From contig NC_056538.1 in NCBI RefSeq assembly GCF_910596095.1, forward strand, positions 9,914,001-9,978,000: a stretch of 64,000 bases of DNA. The letters are read 5' to 3'. Under the pieces are notes generated by a model. The model worked only from the letters and a program-made list of their open reading frames with translations. It searched no databases and was not told where the DNA came from. Origin of the DNA: Thunnus maccoyii. Its lineage: Eukaryota; Chordata; Actinopteri; Scombriformes; Scombridae. Both the position numbers and the translations under genes were made by a program. This document shows positions 13,107 to 30,120 of this stretch, in pieces; positions within the stretch are counted from its first letter, which is position 1; every line of letters begins with the position of its first letter.

Positions 13107-15290
13107 TCCTATGTGTAATAAATTGACTTTTCTCACACTTGTAGTTGTAATGACTGCAATTACTCATGTTCTATAATAATAGCAACAATTTGTTGGGTGT
13201 GTCAATGAAGGGAGACTAAACAGTGAAAACAAAACCACATCCAAGGAAGGACTGTGTCAGTGCAGACACTGTATTTAACATTTTGATAGAAATCCTGTTT
13301 CTCAGAGCACTCTGTCATTTATTCCTATGCACAGGACTGACTCATAGCAGGGTGTGTCTCTGCAGGACAAGAGTGAAGCGTAGATCTTAGTGGTTTACCC
13401 TCACAGCAGTGTCTTCACTTTTACCACTCAGTAAAATGTTTCACATAAAGCTCTTTTGCTTTATTTACTTGAAAGTGCCTGCATACACAGACACATACAC
13501 ACACTTGTGGTCTTGAATGGCCCTTAAAAATGCACTGAAGTGGGCAGACACGCCAGGGTTTGGCAGGTTACCACGCTACACTGGCCTGGTAACCTGCCAA
13601 TGAGGTGACTGCGAAAGGAGACAAGTAGAGAAAGGAGAAAGAGGGATTGAGTAAGAGAAAGAGAGCTGGGTTTCAGTCACGGCAGCTTACAGATCTCTTG
13701 TGTGTGTCTGGGAATGAGTGTTTGTCCTGTGAGACAGAGAAAGACCTCCTTTCTATGACACATCTTCTTTTAACCTCAAAGACACCCAATGCCAAAAAAG
13801 GCTGGTATTTTCACAGATTGCATCAGAGTTTTACATGTTAAATCCTGAAAACTGAGAATATAGAGGACTAGTCATAATTGAGATTTCATTGGAACTTAAT
13901 TCAGCTAAATGCTTTGGAAGGTCTTGAAACAAGCTAAAATTCCTTCAGTTTCCTCGCGTTTGAGTCTATGCTTGGGTATTTGTGAATGTGACTATTCTCT
14001 TCAAGTGGGTGGGAGGCTGCCTGAGAGCCCTCAGTGGATGACCCCATTGCAGAAAACACTTCCAGATGTTTGTACTTTGCTTTTTTTTTGTCCATCTCCT
14101 GAAGCGCTGGCATGTTGAGACCTAAGGAACCAACCATCCATCAGTAACTGTCCCGGCTGCTTCCAGTAGCACGGGGATAAACGCTCACTGTGAAATCGCA
14201 AAGTCATTTGTGGAATGCAACAGCACAACAAATCAGGTTTCAAACCAAAAGTGAGAGTTTTTTTTTTCACTTTGGTCCACCTTTTTTGGCTCTTTATATA
14301 TGAACATAAAATCCCCATTGATCCTGTCGTGTCCTTTACTCCTCTAAACAATATGTGAAAAGCTGAAAATCAGAACTTAATCAGAAAGCTACACTAAATT
14401 AAGATCAGGTCACATGTCTATTTACGTATCAGTTTCTCCTCACAATGTGCCTCTGTGTAGCCTGGGACATGCACAGATGTGCCGAAAAGCATCACAAATA
14501 TGTTGACGTGCAACATGTATGATAAATCATAGACCAGCCGGCTGACGAAAATGATGTCCCACACATGTGTACACTGCTCTGTCCAGAGAAAGCACACGAT
14601 GAAATACAATTTGCATGGTCACGTTCTTTGATCTTTTACAGCAAGTGAAAATGACAAGGTTTCTCACAGAGCTGGAACAGGTATGCTGACATTTCTGTTT
14701 GACACAGACAAAACTAAAACCTAGATTAAGTGACAAAGGAATGAAATAACATTTAATTGGAACAGGCTTGTGCAACTGTTCAACCTACCATGATGGTAAC
14801 TTTCCCATGAAAGTAAAGCAACAGATACACAAATACTTCCACACACCACTGCCGATGAATACACTTCATATTTTATCTTATCATAACATCTTGATTTTGT
14901 GGACTGAAGTAATGTCATCACAAAAATAGAGTGCCTTCTCTAAATAACCATTGGTCAAAGGAGGAGGGACGGTAATCAGGAGAACAGAGGACCTTTTTTC
15001 AGGTTGCTCCCTGTAGACAAAGTTGAAACTGGGTCAACAGAGACTTTGGGTGAGTGAGTTTTGTTTTCAGTCAGATAGCTGATGTCTGATAAAACAGAGT
15101 TTGCAGGTATATCTTGTGTGCAAATGTTTGTTGTGACCACCTCCAAACACCAACCAAACAGACAGCAGGTCACATTCATACAAGTTTGAAGAAGATTTGA
15201 CAAGATTTATTTCTTGCTGCATAATTAATGCTTATTTTTGAAAACAACTTAATTCAGGCATGCTGTTTACATCATGGTGGCGTGGGACAG
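12342..15290. other. intergenic DNA, no gene seen
   Basis: AT-rich sequence with no supported exon. Frames in this interval lack splice sites, domain motifs or coherent composition. It contains one TG/TA microsatellite. Confidence 0.6.
13053..13103. repeat. (TG)n(TA)n compound microsatellite
   Basis: A short TG run passes directly into about 38 bases of pure TA. Confidence 0.95.
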
Positions 15291-15440
15291 GAGTGAAAAA
15301 AATCAAAAGGTAATCATTTGGTTCTCTGCAGTGGTCCGGCTCTGAGATGTAATTACTTCAAAGCAGAGCGAAGCTTTGAACTGTGTGTAATTAATTCAGG
15401 CAAGCAGAGCCAGGGTGTCTTTATTAAGTGCTCCATTCTT
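15290..15440. promoter_or_regulatory. candidate conserved regulatory block
   Basis: TTCAAAGC (15357-15364) and GCTTTGAA (15373-15380) form a perfect 8-bp inverted repeat made of two TCF/LEF-like words. They are bracketed by TAATTA homeodomain words at 15350-15355 and 15388-15393. The order TAATTA, inverted TCF pair, TAATTA in a gene-poor interval is suggestive of an enhancer. There is no direct evidence of function. Confidence 0.35.
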
Positions 15441-18400
15441 GCTTGAACAAACTATCAAACAAATGTAATTTGACCTACCCGGATAGATCCTCTGGAGGAT
15501 CAAGCTATCCAAGCAGCTAATTCACTTTGCTTCAACAATGAGCCCATACTGCTCTGAACACTGCAAGGTTTTACTTTTCAGTCCCACAGGAGGCCTTCAA
15601 ATCCAAGAATGTTTTTTTTGGAAGAAATTTTATTAAGTTTTTGTTTAGATTGCAAAAGTTAATATCTGTTTATTAACCAGAGTTTTCAGAAAAGTTAAAG
15701 CAGATTTGAAACTTTTATTTGACAACAGTGATATTGACATATTGATGCTCTGAATGCCCTCTGGCTTGATCGTGCTGCTGTGACAATAGATGCCAAGGCA
15801 CTGTGTCAGCGTACTGCAGCTCAGCACAGAGGTTTTGTTTTTCAGACAAACAAAAGATCAGCTCAACTTGTCACAGGACACAAAGATTTGCTTGTTTTTT
15901 CTAGGAGCCAGTAAAGCTGTTGAAGTTTGTATGACATTATTGTTCCATCTGTAAATGTCTGCTGAAGATTGGACATTTATATTTGACTTGTAAATGTAAT
16001 ATATCAGTTGAGGTGTTTCTTGAGTATGATCCTCAACATCTGCAGGGGTTCAAGCACATGATTGAATTTAACATCCATATTTAAAACATGATGAGGTCAC
16101 AAGATGATTGAAAAGACCAAGAGAGATGGAAAAAAATAATTTCTGCAAAACATAATTGTATTTATTTTTTCAGAACATACCCATTACCTTTTCCTAATTA
16201 ATTAGAGAATGATAAAAGAAAGAATAAACATATCTTTAGATGAACCCATACATTCTAAAAACTGTAGCATTACTCAGCATGTGAAGGAGCAGACAGTGGT
16301 CAGTAGTGCTGCACTCTGGCAGTATGGTTGAGCTGATTCTTGCGTTTTGCTAAAAGAGGTCCTAACACTTGAGTAAGGACAGTCTCTGTCAGCTGTTCAC
16401 AAGTCTGCGTTCGACATCTGTTCCCTCGCTGGAAATGGAGCTCTTGTTTTGTAAAGTAGAGCAAGAACAATTGTCTGTGGGCGTGTTAATGTAACAAAAC
16501 TACCCCATCTTGTTAAAATGACACCTCCACCTAAATCCCAAATCAAACTGATGATTTGCCCACATTTCTTATTTATCTTTTGCTCTTATGGCACCATATA
16601 AAATTCTAACTACACCTTGTTCCTTATAGGGGGGTCTGGAAACAGTTTAAGGTTATCTATTACTGTATCTACAACGTGTCATATCAAGTACGTGAGTAAA
16701 ACAAGCATGACTTCGCTTGTCAAGAAACAAATGCTGGATTGTATTACCATCACAGACATCTGGCTTATTTCCATTTTGGCTTACACAGTGTTTTCTTACA
16801 CAGAGAATAACCATGAAAAAGAAGAATAATAGTCATATAAAATACTTGTAGAAAATGAAAACAAACAATGGGATATTTAAATTATTGCTGGTTGGTATGT
16901 ATTTTATCATCTTCATTGATAGAATAGAAATCTTTTTAAACTGATGTACTCTTCAGTGATTTGGAATTGGCCAGTAGGTTACTGTTGTTTTTACACCAGA
17001 AGGCTGCTTGATCTTTTTGGATGTGTGACTTGATAAATATGGAAATATTCACTGATCATTGGAATGGACTGTTTATTAGCCCATTGTTTTTCCAAACTGT
17101 TGTATATTCATTTCAGGGAAAATGTTAAAATCACTTAAAATCAATTATTCATACCTAAAAAATATAAAGAATCCAGTATTCTCAATGGAGCCCATGTCTG
17201 CACAAAGCACCAATATTTGCTTTAAAGGGGAACTCCATTGATTTTACACATCAAAGTGTGTTTACAGGTGTTGGAGAGCACACCTGTTCATACAACTAAA
17301 GTATGTATGAAGCCTTTTTGTGGCTCCAGAGTGAGCTGATGAAATCTGATAAAGTGCCTCAAGTGATGTGAGTTGAGTCAGTGTCAGCTGGGGCTAAACA
17401 CTACAAGTCTGAAAAAGAAACAAGTCTTGGTGGATGGATTTAAAGGTACCAGACCTCTGTATCATCTCTGCTTGAGGCTAGCAGCTCCAGGCTACTTTAG
17501 CCGCTACAAGCATATCACACCCAAATCTGTACAGTCAAGTGAATCAAGTCGAGTTGCATTGTGGGTAATGTAGGCATCTGGTTTTGACCGTGTGAAAGAA
17601 TGTGTGGAATTCTGTCTTCCTTTTTTAAAACCGTCCATTGTGAGTCTAACAATGCTATAGGAGTGCAATGCTAAATCGCTGGAGTGCTCTTTTAATCTTG
17701 TGCAATTAATAATTTTATTTGTTCAATTTGCTAATGGTAATTGGTAATGGAAATGGTAATATTGGGATCAAACACCAGAAGTTTGAGTTGACCTGTTCTT
17801 TTAGTTAACATTATCAAATCCAAAAGATCAGCTGTCGCACCGAAGAGATAAAGTCTTTTACTGAATTTATGTCCCTTTTACGACACTGCATCTGCCCCTG
17901 GGTGGTATCTGGTTCAATTTATCTAGGCTACTTAAGGCAAAGCCCAGCCTCCTCCACAGAGTTCTTCCACATTCCAGTATCTGAGAAGACGAAGCACAGA
18001 GACTGCACCTTTTTAGTGAAGCACTGTTTTATAACCTCTATGACCTCTGACTTTTTTTCAATTATATTCAAGGAAAGGGAAGAATAACAACAGCAAAGGG
18101 TATGAGCTGAAGAGAATTTAGAAACACTTTTAACTGTGAACAACACACAAACATCATCAGTACTATAAAAATTAAATTGAACAGGAGTTCTGCCGGCCCT
18201 GGGGACTACCCGGCACTCTGAAAGTGAGCTAATAATAAAACATTCATGAGTTTTTCAAAATGTAGATAAAAGTTGACTTCCGTAAAAGAGGAAAAATCAA
18301 GATCCTGACATTTCATAAGTCCCCAAACCATGTTGCCTGTTCACACTCACAAGAAGCAGCTCAGTGAAGGAGCAGCAGTCTTGCATCATCCTTCTCATAT

Positions 18401-21110
18401 TGGTGGTCTGAGGAGGGAGTTTCCCAGAGGAAAAGGGATATATCCTGATTCTGCTGCCCTCTCTGTCATTCTCCTCCACCTGGTTTCCATCAAGAGTCGC
18501 CGGGTTAGACTGTGTAAAGATTTCCTCAAGGGACGCCACTTTGTTTTTTTTTCTTTCATTGCCATTTTTCCTGGACCTCCTTAAACTGTCTCTATCCTTG
18601 CTCCACATTTTTACCAACCCCAATGCCTGCAGTTGCTACCTGAAAGCAGTGTGCAAAGTGCTCGAAACAAAAGTACATAAATAAGTCATGTAGACTGTAG
18701 CTTTATAAAATTGTTGTTAAAATCAATCTTAAATAAATGCCAAAGGGAAAATAATGCACAGGAAGGATTATAGTGAATTATCTAGCCTCCGGGAGCTCTT
18801 TCCAGTCTTGGAGCACTGGTGGTTGAAGCACACTCTCACCTTTGGTCTTGTGTCTTCTTGACTGTTGGACAATAAGAAGAAATTCTTGATTGCTAAACAT
18901 TGACCTAGCTAAACATAATCAGTAAACCCAGCATCACTTCACATAGAGATGCATTAAAATTCAGGGTTTATGATCTTTTCATCTGGCACCAGTTCAAATC
19001 CTCAGTGCTGCATTCTGAATGAGCTGAAAGAGTTGGTTATGGTAATGACTTTTGACTGGGGCAGGAATAAGGAGAGGTGCACAGCTGTAACTGGAATGAG
19101 ATGAAAAAAGACACTCACATGACCTCTAAAATCCACAAGGGCCAAAAATGACTTAATTTTTTATGTTTCTCAGTTGCACAACTCTACAAAACTTAAAAGT
19201 CAACGTCAGCAAGATGATCCCAAGAGTTGCTCAGGTCCTGTGCAAGCTGCCGTGGAGCAAGAGCATGGCAGTGGTAAATATTTAGAACAAGAGACTGTCT
19301 TGTTCACTTTTCCCCCCCAAGAAGTGCAAACACATCCAAGTATAGAGGACAAAAAACTCCATACAATGAAATAAACATTTATTTGAGAAAGCTTGAAATG
19401 TTACACCCGCTGTGTTTCACTGTGTGAGTTTCTTTGCAAGACTGGATTTGATCCACTCTCCCAAGCCACAAACATCTGTATCTCTGAACATTATCCTCAA
19501 CATCAAGGTTAAGTTACTCAAATAGCAAGGATTTTAGACACTTTTCAGCACAGACGTGGAGTCAGCTGTAACAGCACCAGTGGTTGCTGAGCCTCTCTCA
19601 GGCTGTGATGTTTGCCTAATGCAATGAGCTCTCCTGCCTTAATGTTTTCTCTGTCACGTCTCACTCCTCCTTTTGAATAGCCCACTGCAAAATTACAATT
19701 TCTATTTAAATCACATGAAGCGTTAAGTGCCAAGATAAAAGTGTTATATCATTCCTGACACAAATGATACAATAATCTCAATTTAATGGATAAGAACTAT
19801 ATTATTTTCAGATAAAGTATTTGTGTTTCTGTAAACTAGAGCTTAGACTCACAACGCAAACATCAGTGATGAACACACAGGATTTGTGAACCGGTGACGC
19901 AGCCCGCACCACGCATTACCTCGGAAATGAACAAATGAGGTGACTGCTTCACTGCACTGTAATTACATCCACATGATTGGGCCTGTGGATTATGCTGCTT
20001 GGCTCAAGCTGTTTCCTAAACTCAAACTAGAGATACTTTACTGACCTTTCAAAACTGGACTGCTCACATGACACAAAATCAAAACTTTCATAAAACATCT
20101 CACAAATTCTTACATTTTCCCCTCAAGATTGGCTTCAAGTTATTATAGCAGGCTGCAGGATGAAGATACTGTGTGTAATGGCCCTTTATTAATAAGATTA
20201 GTGCTTAGTCTGTTTGATGCATGGTATGTTCAGATCTAATATGGCCCGGGCCAAAGATTTTCCCCAACATTTGTTGTGCTAATGAAGCATACACTCCCCC
20301 CACCCCCACCCCTCAAACCTGAGAATGAAGCGACACACTTCATGGTGCAGAGTCTGAGAGCAGCAGGATATTGAAATATGGTGTTGCATAATTACCATGT
20401 GTGCTAAATATAACTTCCCCAACTTGTCACAGAGTGACAATTTGGATGCACGTAGTCAAATCAGAAATATTTTCCACTGAACATAAATATACTCAAACTG
20501 TTGATAGGAGCGCTCTCTAGTGGAAAAGATTGAGAACTGCATGGCAGAGTTTCCTGTGTAGTAGTTTGAAAATGGAAAAAAACTTTCTGAGAAATTTGTC
20601 ATTTTTTTCTAATATATATAATTATAATAATTACAGATAATTACAATAATATATAATTATCCATTTTGTGTCCTATACATTCAGTTTCTTGCTAAGGTCA
20701 GGTATGTGGAACATTTATTGAATTATTTTTGCAAAACTATAAACAAAACTCTTGCAAGATGCATGTAGTAAAGGAGTTTGTTGAACATTGATGCAATAAA
20801 TAAATAATCATACGTCCAATTCTCAACACTGCTCAATGCTATATGCTGCTATATAATATCATGTATTTTTCATACCATTCTGAGCCAATAGCCCTCTGCA
20901 CAGTTACATCATCTGATAGTTTGCACAAGAGCTTCAGGAAAAATTGCTTGGAAGAGGATTATGAATCAAACTATTGTCAAAATCACTCCAGTTCATTACA
21001 CAACATGCAGTTAACATTTCATCAGTGGCTCTCAGGTTTTGGGCTTATCTGACGTCCCACACAAATGAGAAATCAAATACACAAAAGATTTTATAATGAA
21101 GACAGACATC
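15441..21110. other. intergenic DNA, no gene seen
   Basis: Apart from one miniature element near 17.2 kb, I see no exon-like stretch. The frames at 18.3-18.6 kb and 19.5-19.7 kb lack recognisable motifs and splice context. Confidence 0.6.
17221..17697. mobile_element. probable TTAA-flanked miniature element
   Basis: The left end AAAGGGGAACTCCATTGATTT and the right end, which reads AAAAGAGCACTCCAGCGATTT on the opposite strand, form imperfect inverted termini. TTAA occurs at both outer edges. No coding frame. Confidence 0.5.
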
Positions 21111-21116
21111 TTTATT
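21111..21116 (-). terminator. polyadenylation signal for mmp13
   Basis: TTTATT on the + strand reads AATAAA on the - strand, about 810 bases past the mmp13 stop codon. It is the best-placed canonical signal seen. Confidence 0.5.
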
Positions 21117-21450
21117 GTCCTGCTCACAAACCACAGCGAAAACCTTAATTTCTCTGAATATTATTTAATAAATCATCGACCAAATGTTTTCATTTAAATA
21201 CTGACAAGAAACATGTATCAGTGCTAAAATGACATCAGCAGAATGAAAAGCAGTATGTTAAAATAATCTTGTGGACTTCTAAGACACTGTCCATCCTGTT
21301 CTTTAAATATAGATGTCATGTTAACTGTTAAACCTCATATTTTGCTAATCAATAAACTAAACTAAAATATACTAAAAATAAAATACTAAAATATCACTAA
21401 ATTGGTGACATCACTTTACATTTGGTCAATTAAAACTGATCATTATCCCA

Positions 21451-21479
21451 TCTCTCACTCTCTCTCTCTCTCTCTCTCT
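21451..21479. repeat. (CT)n microsatellite
   Basis: Short TC/CT dinucleotide run inside the inferred 3' untranslated region to the right of the mmp13 polyadenylation signal. Confidence 0.9.
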
Positions 21480-21928
21480 GCTCTTATTGTAATTCACAAA
21501 ACTTGTCTCTGTTGAAATAAGTAATATTAAGTATAAATACTGAGCTCAAAGACCAGCCAAGCCAACTGTTACTGACAAGAAACTTTAATGATAAGGATTC
21601 TGCTGTGCGCAGTGTCAAATAAATAGCAACGATCTAAACACACACATTAACGAGGAATTTTCCAGCATTCTGTGTCTGACAAATTATATGACCTACATGT
21701 GTCCAGCACAGGTAAAAATAAACATTTTTCTTGATCTGCCAACAACCTGATTAACTGTAACAGATCATCTTTGATTGGCTGCATCTTCCTGAGTTTCAAG
21801 TTTCTAACATGTCTGTATGTTTGTGTATAATCTGTGTGTTATGAAGATGTGTTGTGTGCTATGCAGCCAGCTACATTTACATATGTGTATATATTTTAAG
21901 CCATGGCTGACAGTTGCAGACCGCCTCA

Positions 21929-25002
<3,074 letters not shown>

Positions 25003-25052
25003 TGTCTCTGTGTTCTCCAAACCACTCATTGGGGTCAAGAAGCTGTGAAGGG

Positions 25053-25127
25053 TATTTATAGTGGTTTGAGTCCACTTTTTTTTCAAAGGGTCCCAGTGAT
25101 TCATGTAAAAGCACCCAGCCACTTCCT
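25053..25127 (-). promoter_or_regulatory. mmp13: mmp13 core promoter with TATA, AP-1-like and ETS-like sites
   Basis: On the - strand, TATAAATA (25060-25053) lies about 50 bases upstream of the start codon. Upstream of it are TGAATCA (25103-25097), one base from the AP-1 consensus, and AGGAAGT (25127-25121), an ETS/PEA3-like site. Paired AP-1 and PEA3 sites near a TATA box are characteristic of inducible collagenase and stromelysin promoters, so the gene is probably cytokine- and growth-factor-inducible. Confidence 0.65.
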
Positions 25128-26408
25128 CCTCCTCTGACTGGTGAGAATGTGCTTGTATCTGTAAAACAACAGTGATTGTGGTTTGGGAATACTTTGAACC
25201 TGGCTAACATGTTATGGTAAAACAAAATTGCCATGACTCAAGGAGTTTAGCAATAGATTCATTGAAAATGTCTATGAGGCAAAATGACGCTCTTTTTTTA
25301 AGCAAAAAGAGCAATCTTGTGTTTATCTCACTGGCAGATCCAGAAGGGATGAACATTCTTTCCAATTAATGAGGATGTCACAAAATGAGTTATTATCTAT
25401 TCCCTTGAATATAACTATAATAATAATAAATACTCTGTACAAAATGGACTTATGGGAAAGATTTCAGGGTGGTGTTTGTTCCATGATAGTCATTCTGAGT
25501 CTATTCCAAGACATTATAAGACAAGTGACTAATACACACAAGTCTCAAATAAAAAAAGAGATGACAAAAACAAGAAATCTGAATGAAACATGTGATTTAT
25601 ATGACATTTTATACAACTGTACTTGACATTATGTGAGTACTCTCATGTTGACAAGCTGGCTCCATGCAAACAAATGTTCCCCAAGGGTTTGGTGTGGCAA
25701 TTATCTGTTGTGCTGATTTAAGTGTTTCCCCAGTATTGTGTGTGATTCAGTCACCAGGATTACGCAGAGTAAAAGTAACAAATACGTAAATTATCTTTAA
25801 TTATGAGAAACTGTAGACTGCAAGATGTCACTTACCAGCATAGTAACCCTGCTTACTTCAACAAAAACAATGAATAACTTCTGATTATGAGGTTACATGG
25901 AAAAATGTGATGCAAAATATGAGATAAGAGAGCTTTTTGATCATGAATATGATACAGATATTGTTAATATTTATAAAGCCAGTATCATTGCAGACAATAG
26001 GAAACATACACTGAAAGAATGTAACTGTATTTACCTGTACATCCCTGTTGTCAGGGCAGGTAAAGACATGCTTCCTTTCTACTATGTCCATGTCTGTGCA
26101 ACAACTAAGGTATATAATTATTAGCTCTTGCCACAACAATGGCATTCCTTAACTTGTACGTAGTAAAAAAAGGTGGATAAATGACCATTAGAAATATAGT
26201 TCAGAATAACTTTCCTATATCAGATAATCAACAAGTGGCTTTGTTTGTATTTTAATCAGTTATATCTGAGTACATGAGGCACATCTGAGGAGTTGTTGAG
26301 CATTTGACAGAATGATTTGACAGGGTCACTCTAAATTCCGGTCATTATCAACATACTTTTGGAAAAGGTCTTATAATGACATCTTTTGCCGAGGGATGAG
26401 ACTGTATT

Positions 26409-26985
26409 TTAAAGGATAGGTTCACAGTTTTTCAAGTCTGTCCTGAAACAATTGTCAGGTTGTCCATATGAACACCGAGACACGTTTTTCATACTATAAT
26501 CATTCCCCCTGTTCATACTTGCAAAAATGTATAAAAAGTTTATCTGAAGCTAATATGAAGCTTCAGCCATCCAAATTAGTCAAATCAATTCAGTATATTT
26601 CAAAGTTACTGTCTTTTTAGTGCCAAATTCCCTCTTTTTGTTATGATCCTTCCACCACAGCTGAACAGGAAAAGACTCTCCGTCGAGACACAAAGTGGGA
26701 ATTTTTTTTACTAAAAAGACTGCAAATGTGGAAGATATCCACATGATTTGACTAACTCAGATGTCTGAAGCCTCATATTATCTCAAGATAAACTTTTCAG
26801 TATATTTTTGCACAGAACGAGGACCGTGGATTTTGTTCCCTATCACTTACATTGTTAGCACATTGAAGGCTATCTTCTAATAACAGCAGGAGGAAGAACG
26901 ATTACAGCAAACATATTGTTTCAGTGTTCATTTGGGCAACTGACTGTTGTTTTAAGACAGACTTGAAAAACCGTGAACCTTTTAA
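26409..26985. mobile_element. TTAA-flanked miniature element
   Basis: Inverted termini of about 35 bases: AAAGGATAGGTTCACAGTTT then TTCAAGTCTGTC at the left, and GACAGACTTGAA then AACCGTGAACCTTTT at the right. Each end abuts TTAA. The interior is non-coding, with further internal inverted blocks around 26.55-26.78 kb. TTAA flanks suggest piggyBac-type mobilisation, but the family was not confirmed. Confidence 0.7.
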
Positions 26986-29809
26986 GTGTGGAAAATCCCA
27001 CACTCTGCGTAAAGATGCTGCAGTTAGCAATTTTCATTAAAAAGGATTGGTAGTTATGGTGACAGTGATTTGTGGAGCATTAATTACCCTCTGATAACAT
27101 TATGAATGCATGATTCATGCATGATTGATTATGATTCATCCCCATGCTCTTCTTATAAGGAATGAAAACATCCCAATTACTGCATTATGATGCATTACAA
27201 TTGCCGTCAGAAGAATAATAGAAACACAGCAGAAAAATAAATATTCATCTGCATTCTATTAGTGATATCATGTGTAATTTGCAACAAACACTGAGTCCAA
27301 ACACGTGAGCATCCTGTGGAGACAAATATTTTTGGAGTAACATCATTGTTTAGATGGTGGTAAACTGACTGCTTCTGACTCATGGCAGGGGGAAGTTGGC
27401 AGTAAGGGGGATTTTTGCTGGTATCTTAAAATGGTCACCGACAAGCACACACAAACAAAATGTGGAAACATGGACACTTTTGATGTGTGTTGTGACCCAC
27501 TTGTTGTATTTAAAGATTGTGCATGCAGTACTGAGTTCTGAAAGATACAGTTTTATGAACTATGTTTTTGGGTGCTTAATAACATCATTAATGCGGCTTT
27601 GAGGACTCAAAACTATGGTGATGGTCCAAAGAGTGATAAAGGAAAATTATTTCATGGTTGCTAAGTTAACAAGTATTATCCTGCCTGTCTCTACTAGAAA
27701 CTCATATTTCTGAAACTGCTTTTATCCTCCCACTGCGAAAAATTCTTCTTATGCAAATGTCTAATGAGATTATGCTTGTATGTGTTTTGCTACCTAAAAC
27801 CCTTCCTCTTTTTTAGGGAGTACGCTCCTTCCTCTGCCTCAATTACTGCTTCCACCCTCACCACGGCTTCATAAAACTCACCTCCTCTGTCTCCTTCAGT
27901 TAATCCCTCATTGTCCTGCACTGACCGTCCTGTGACACTACAGAGATCTCACTCAAAGACTGTGGGGCGTTTAGTTGCATGATAACGGAGAGTACCTACT
28001 AGTTTGCATTTATTGCCTTTTGAGACTTCTCCTCTTTTCTCCTTTTCAGGATAGATCAGCACTTTTGTTACATCCAATCCAAAGCCTTCTAGGGTGAGGT
28101 GGCCGGTTCTGCATTAGCCTTTAATTGTATTTTACAAGCTGGGAATGATCGAATGTTAGACATTGTAAATTGAAATTATAATCATGTCTTGTGAGGGATA
28201 AATAGGTCAAGGACGATGACAAAAAGAGGAAGAAAAAAACACAGTAAATAAAATAATACATAAAAGCATTTTTATGTATATACTCTTTGTTTTGAGGAAT
28301 CTTTAGCATTTTGTAAAATCATGAAGGAAAAATGGCATGTGTCGATACAAAAATGTTCCCATTATAACATTATATTAACAGTAAAATCAATCTCAGGGTC
28401 TTTGCATTTAAAGTATGTAAAGTACCATTTTAACATAAAGTCTGTTGGAAATGACGACTAAAATTTGGATGTAAGGTTATAGTTGAAAAAGTGTTGATAT
28501 TAACATCAGCAAAATGGGAAACAAAAACATTTTTGTATATGTTATGTAGGATTGTTGTATTTCTCAAGCCGTATTGGGTTGACAGAATGTATATAGTTAT
28601 GACCAAGTTTTATTCCAGTCACTATTCTCAGTTATTCAGTTCAATTATTGTTCTGTCTTTCTCTCTTTACTGCCATGTTGCATTTGTTGTAGTTGAGCTG
28701 TGATGACACATAGCCTACTTGAATGACAATCACAGGCAATGATCCTCTCCATTCAGGCAGAGGACAGTGGAGACAAAATCAGAACCCAGGACAATGGGTA
28801 CAAGTTCAGGTACCGGTAGGTTAGTCCCTGTAGTGGAAAAGGCCTATTATCGTTAAATCCAGTCACTGGTGTTATGGCCCAGCTCTTTGCAGGAATGGCA
28901 CTAATCATGCCAACAAAATCTAATTCATCCATGTTACTACTGTACTACTCTGTTATAGTCTTTTGGCTGGGAACATGCAACAAGGTTGTAGAGGGAGGAC
29001 ATGAGGTATGATGAAACCAACCACTTTCCTGCTGTGTCAGAGCAAAGCTGATGTAGGTCAGATTTTCAGGGATAAACAGTAAGGACTCTCATCTGTTCTT
29101 GTTCCTTACTGTACCTCACTGCCTATAAGATGCTGATTCTGTTTCATTGTTTGTGTTTTTCCACTGTTTTACCATGTTAACTCAATTATTAATAGTTATT
29201 ATTATTATTATTTGAAAATTTTGAAAGTTGAGACCAGGTATTTCATTTTAGCTTTTAGGATAACTGGCCCATGTGCCCTCAGATATATTGTATTTCTAAA
29301 AAGTCTTGATTTGTTAGAAAATAGAGAGAAAATAATAAAATAATATTCATAGCAGTTTTTATGTCCATGTCCATGTAAGGATTAATGAATATGTTGGCTC
29401 CACTTTATTCAGGAAGTGAGTCAGAAAATGGTTCATGAACTGGAATCTTCATTCAGTGAGTTCACTGAGTGTGTGATTGGCCATCATTTGAGAGTCATTC
29501 AGCTGCACCTACGTTTTGCTGATGAAAGAAAAAAACACCTTAATTTGCAGAGCTGTAATGAAGCCCATTCTTCCTGTACATTTCCAAATGATCAACCTAC
29601 AATATCACCATAAATGTGCAAATCTGCACTCACCACTTTTCATCTTGCACAAAACTAGCCTCAAAAATGTTTGTGTGTGGATGTTTTTTTCCCCCCAGTT
29701 TGCTGCTGTATGAACAGTCAGAATTATGTATGAACAGTCAGTCTGTTCATTCATAATTCAATGTTCAATGTTCAAACCATGACCATGTCTTTTGGCTTTT
29801 TGTCCATTC

Positions 29810-30120
29810 TAGAGTGACTCTAGGGATGACAATGACAGTCTGTTGGTCTGTTGAGCCACTACTTTGATCCAAACTGAAATATCTCAACAACTACTGAATG
29901 GACAAACAATGAACCCTATAATGACTTTGGTGATCCTCTCACTTTTTATGTAGCACCATCATCAGGTCAGTTCTGGTTTATGATCAAAAACCAGTGATAT
30001 TCCCATCATCATGGTTGTAATCCTCTGAAGATTAATACCACAGAGTGCTGCAGTTCTATGCAGCTTTCAGCCTTTTTCTTATGAGGACCAAACACCTTGG
30101 CCAGCCAATCCCAGACTGTG
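29810..30120. repeat. decayed teleost interspersed repeat
   Basis: Contains the phrase-like blocks CTGAAATATCTCAACAACTA, TGAATGGA and CTTTGGTGATCCTCT. These occur in this order in a repeat that is very abundant in spiny-rayed fishes. No coding frame; class unknown to me. Confidence 0.55.

Noticed and set aside
13721-13802. Possible small RNA or tRNA genes
   Set aside because: I found no cloverleaf or A/B box arrangement here or elsewhere that I could support by eye.
14031-14351. 106-aa minus-strand frame
   Set aside because: No recognisable motif and composition like random translation of AT-rich DNA.
18297-18623. 108-aa minus-strand frame and overlapping plus frame
   Set aside because: Both strands are open by chance; low-complexity Lys/Arg/Asn content; no splice partner.
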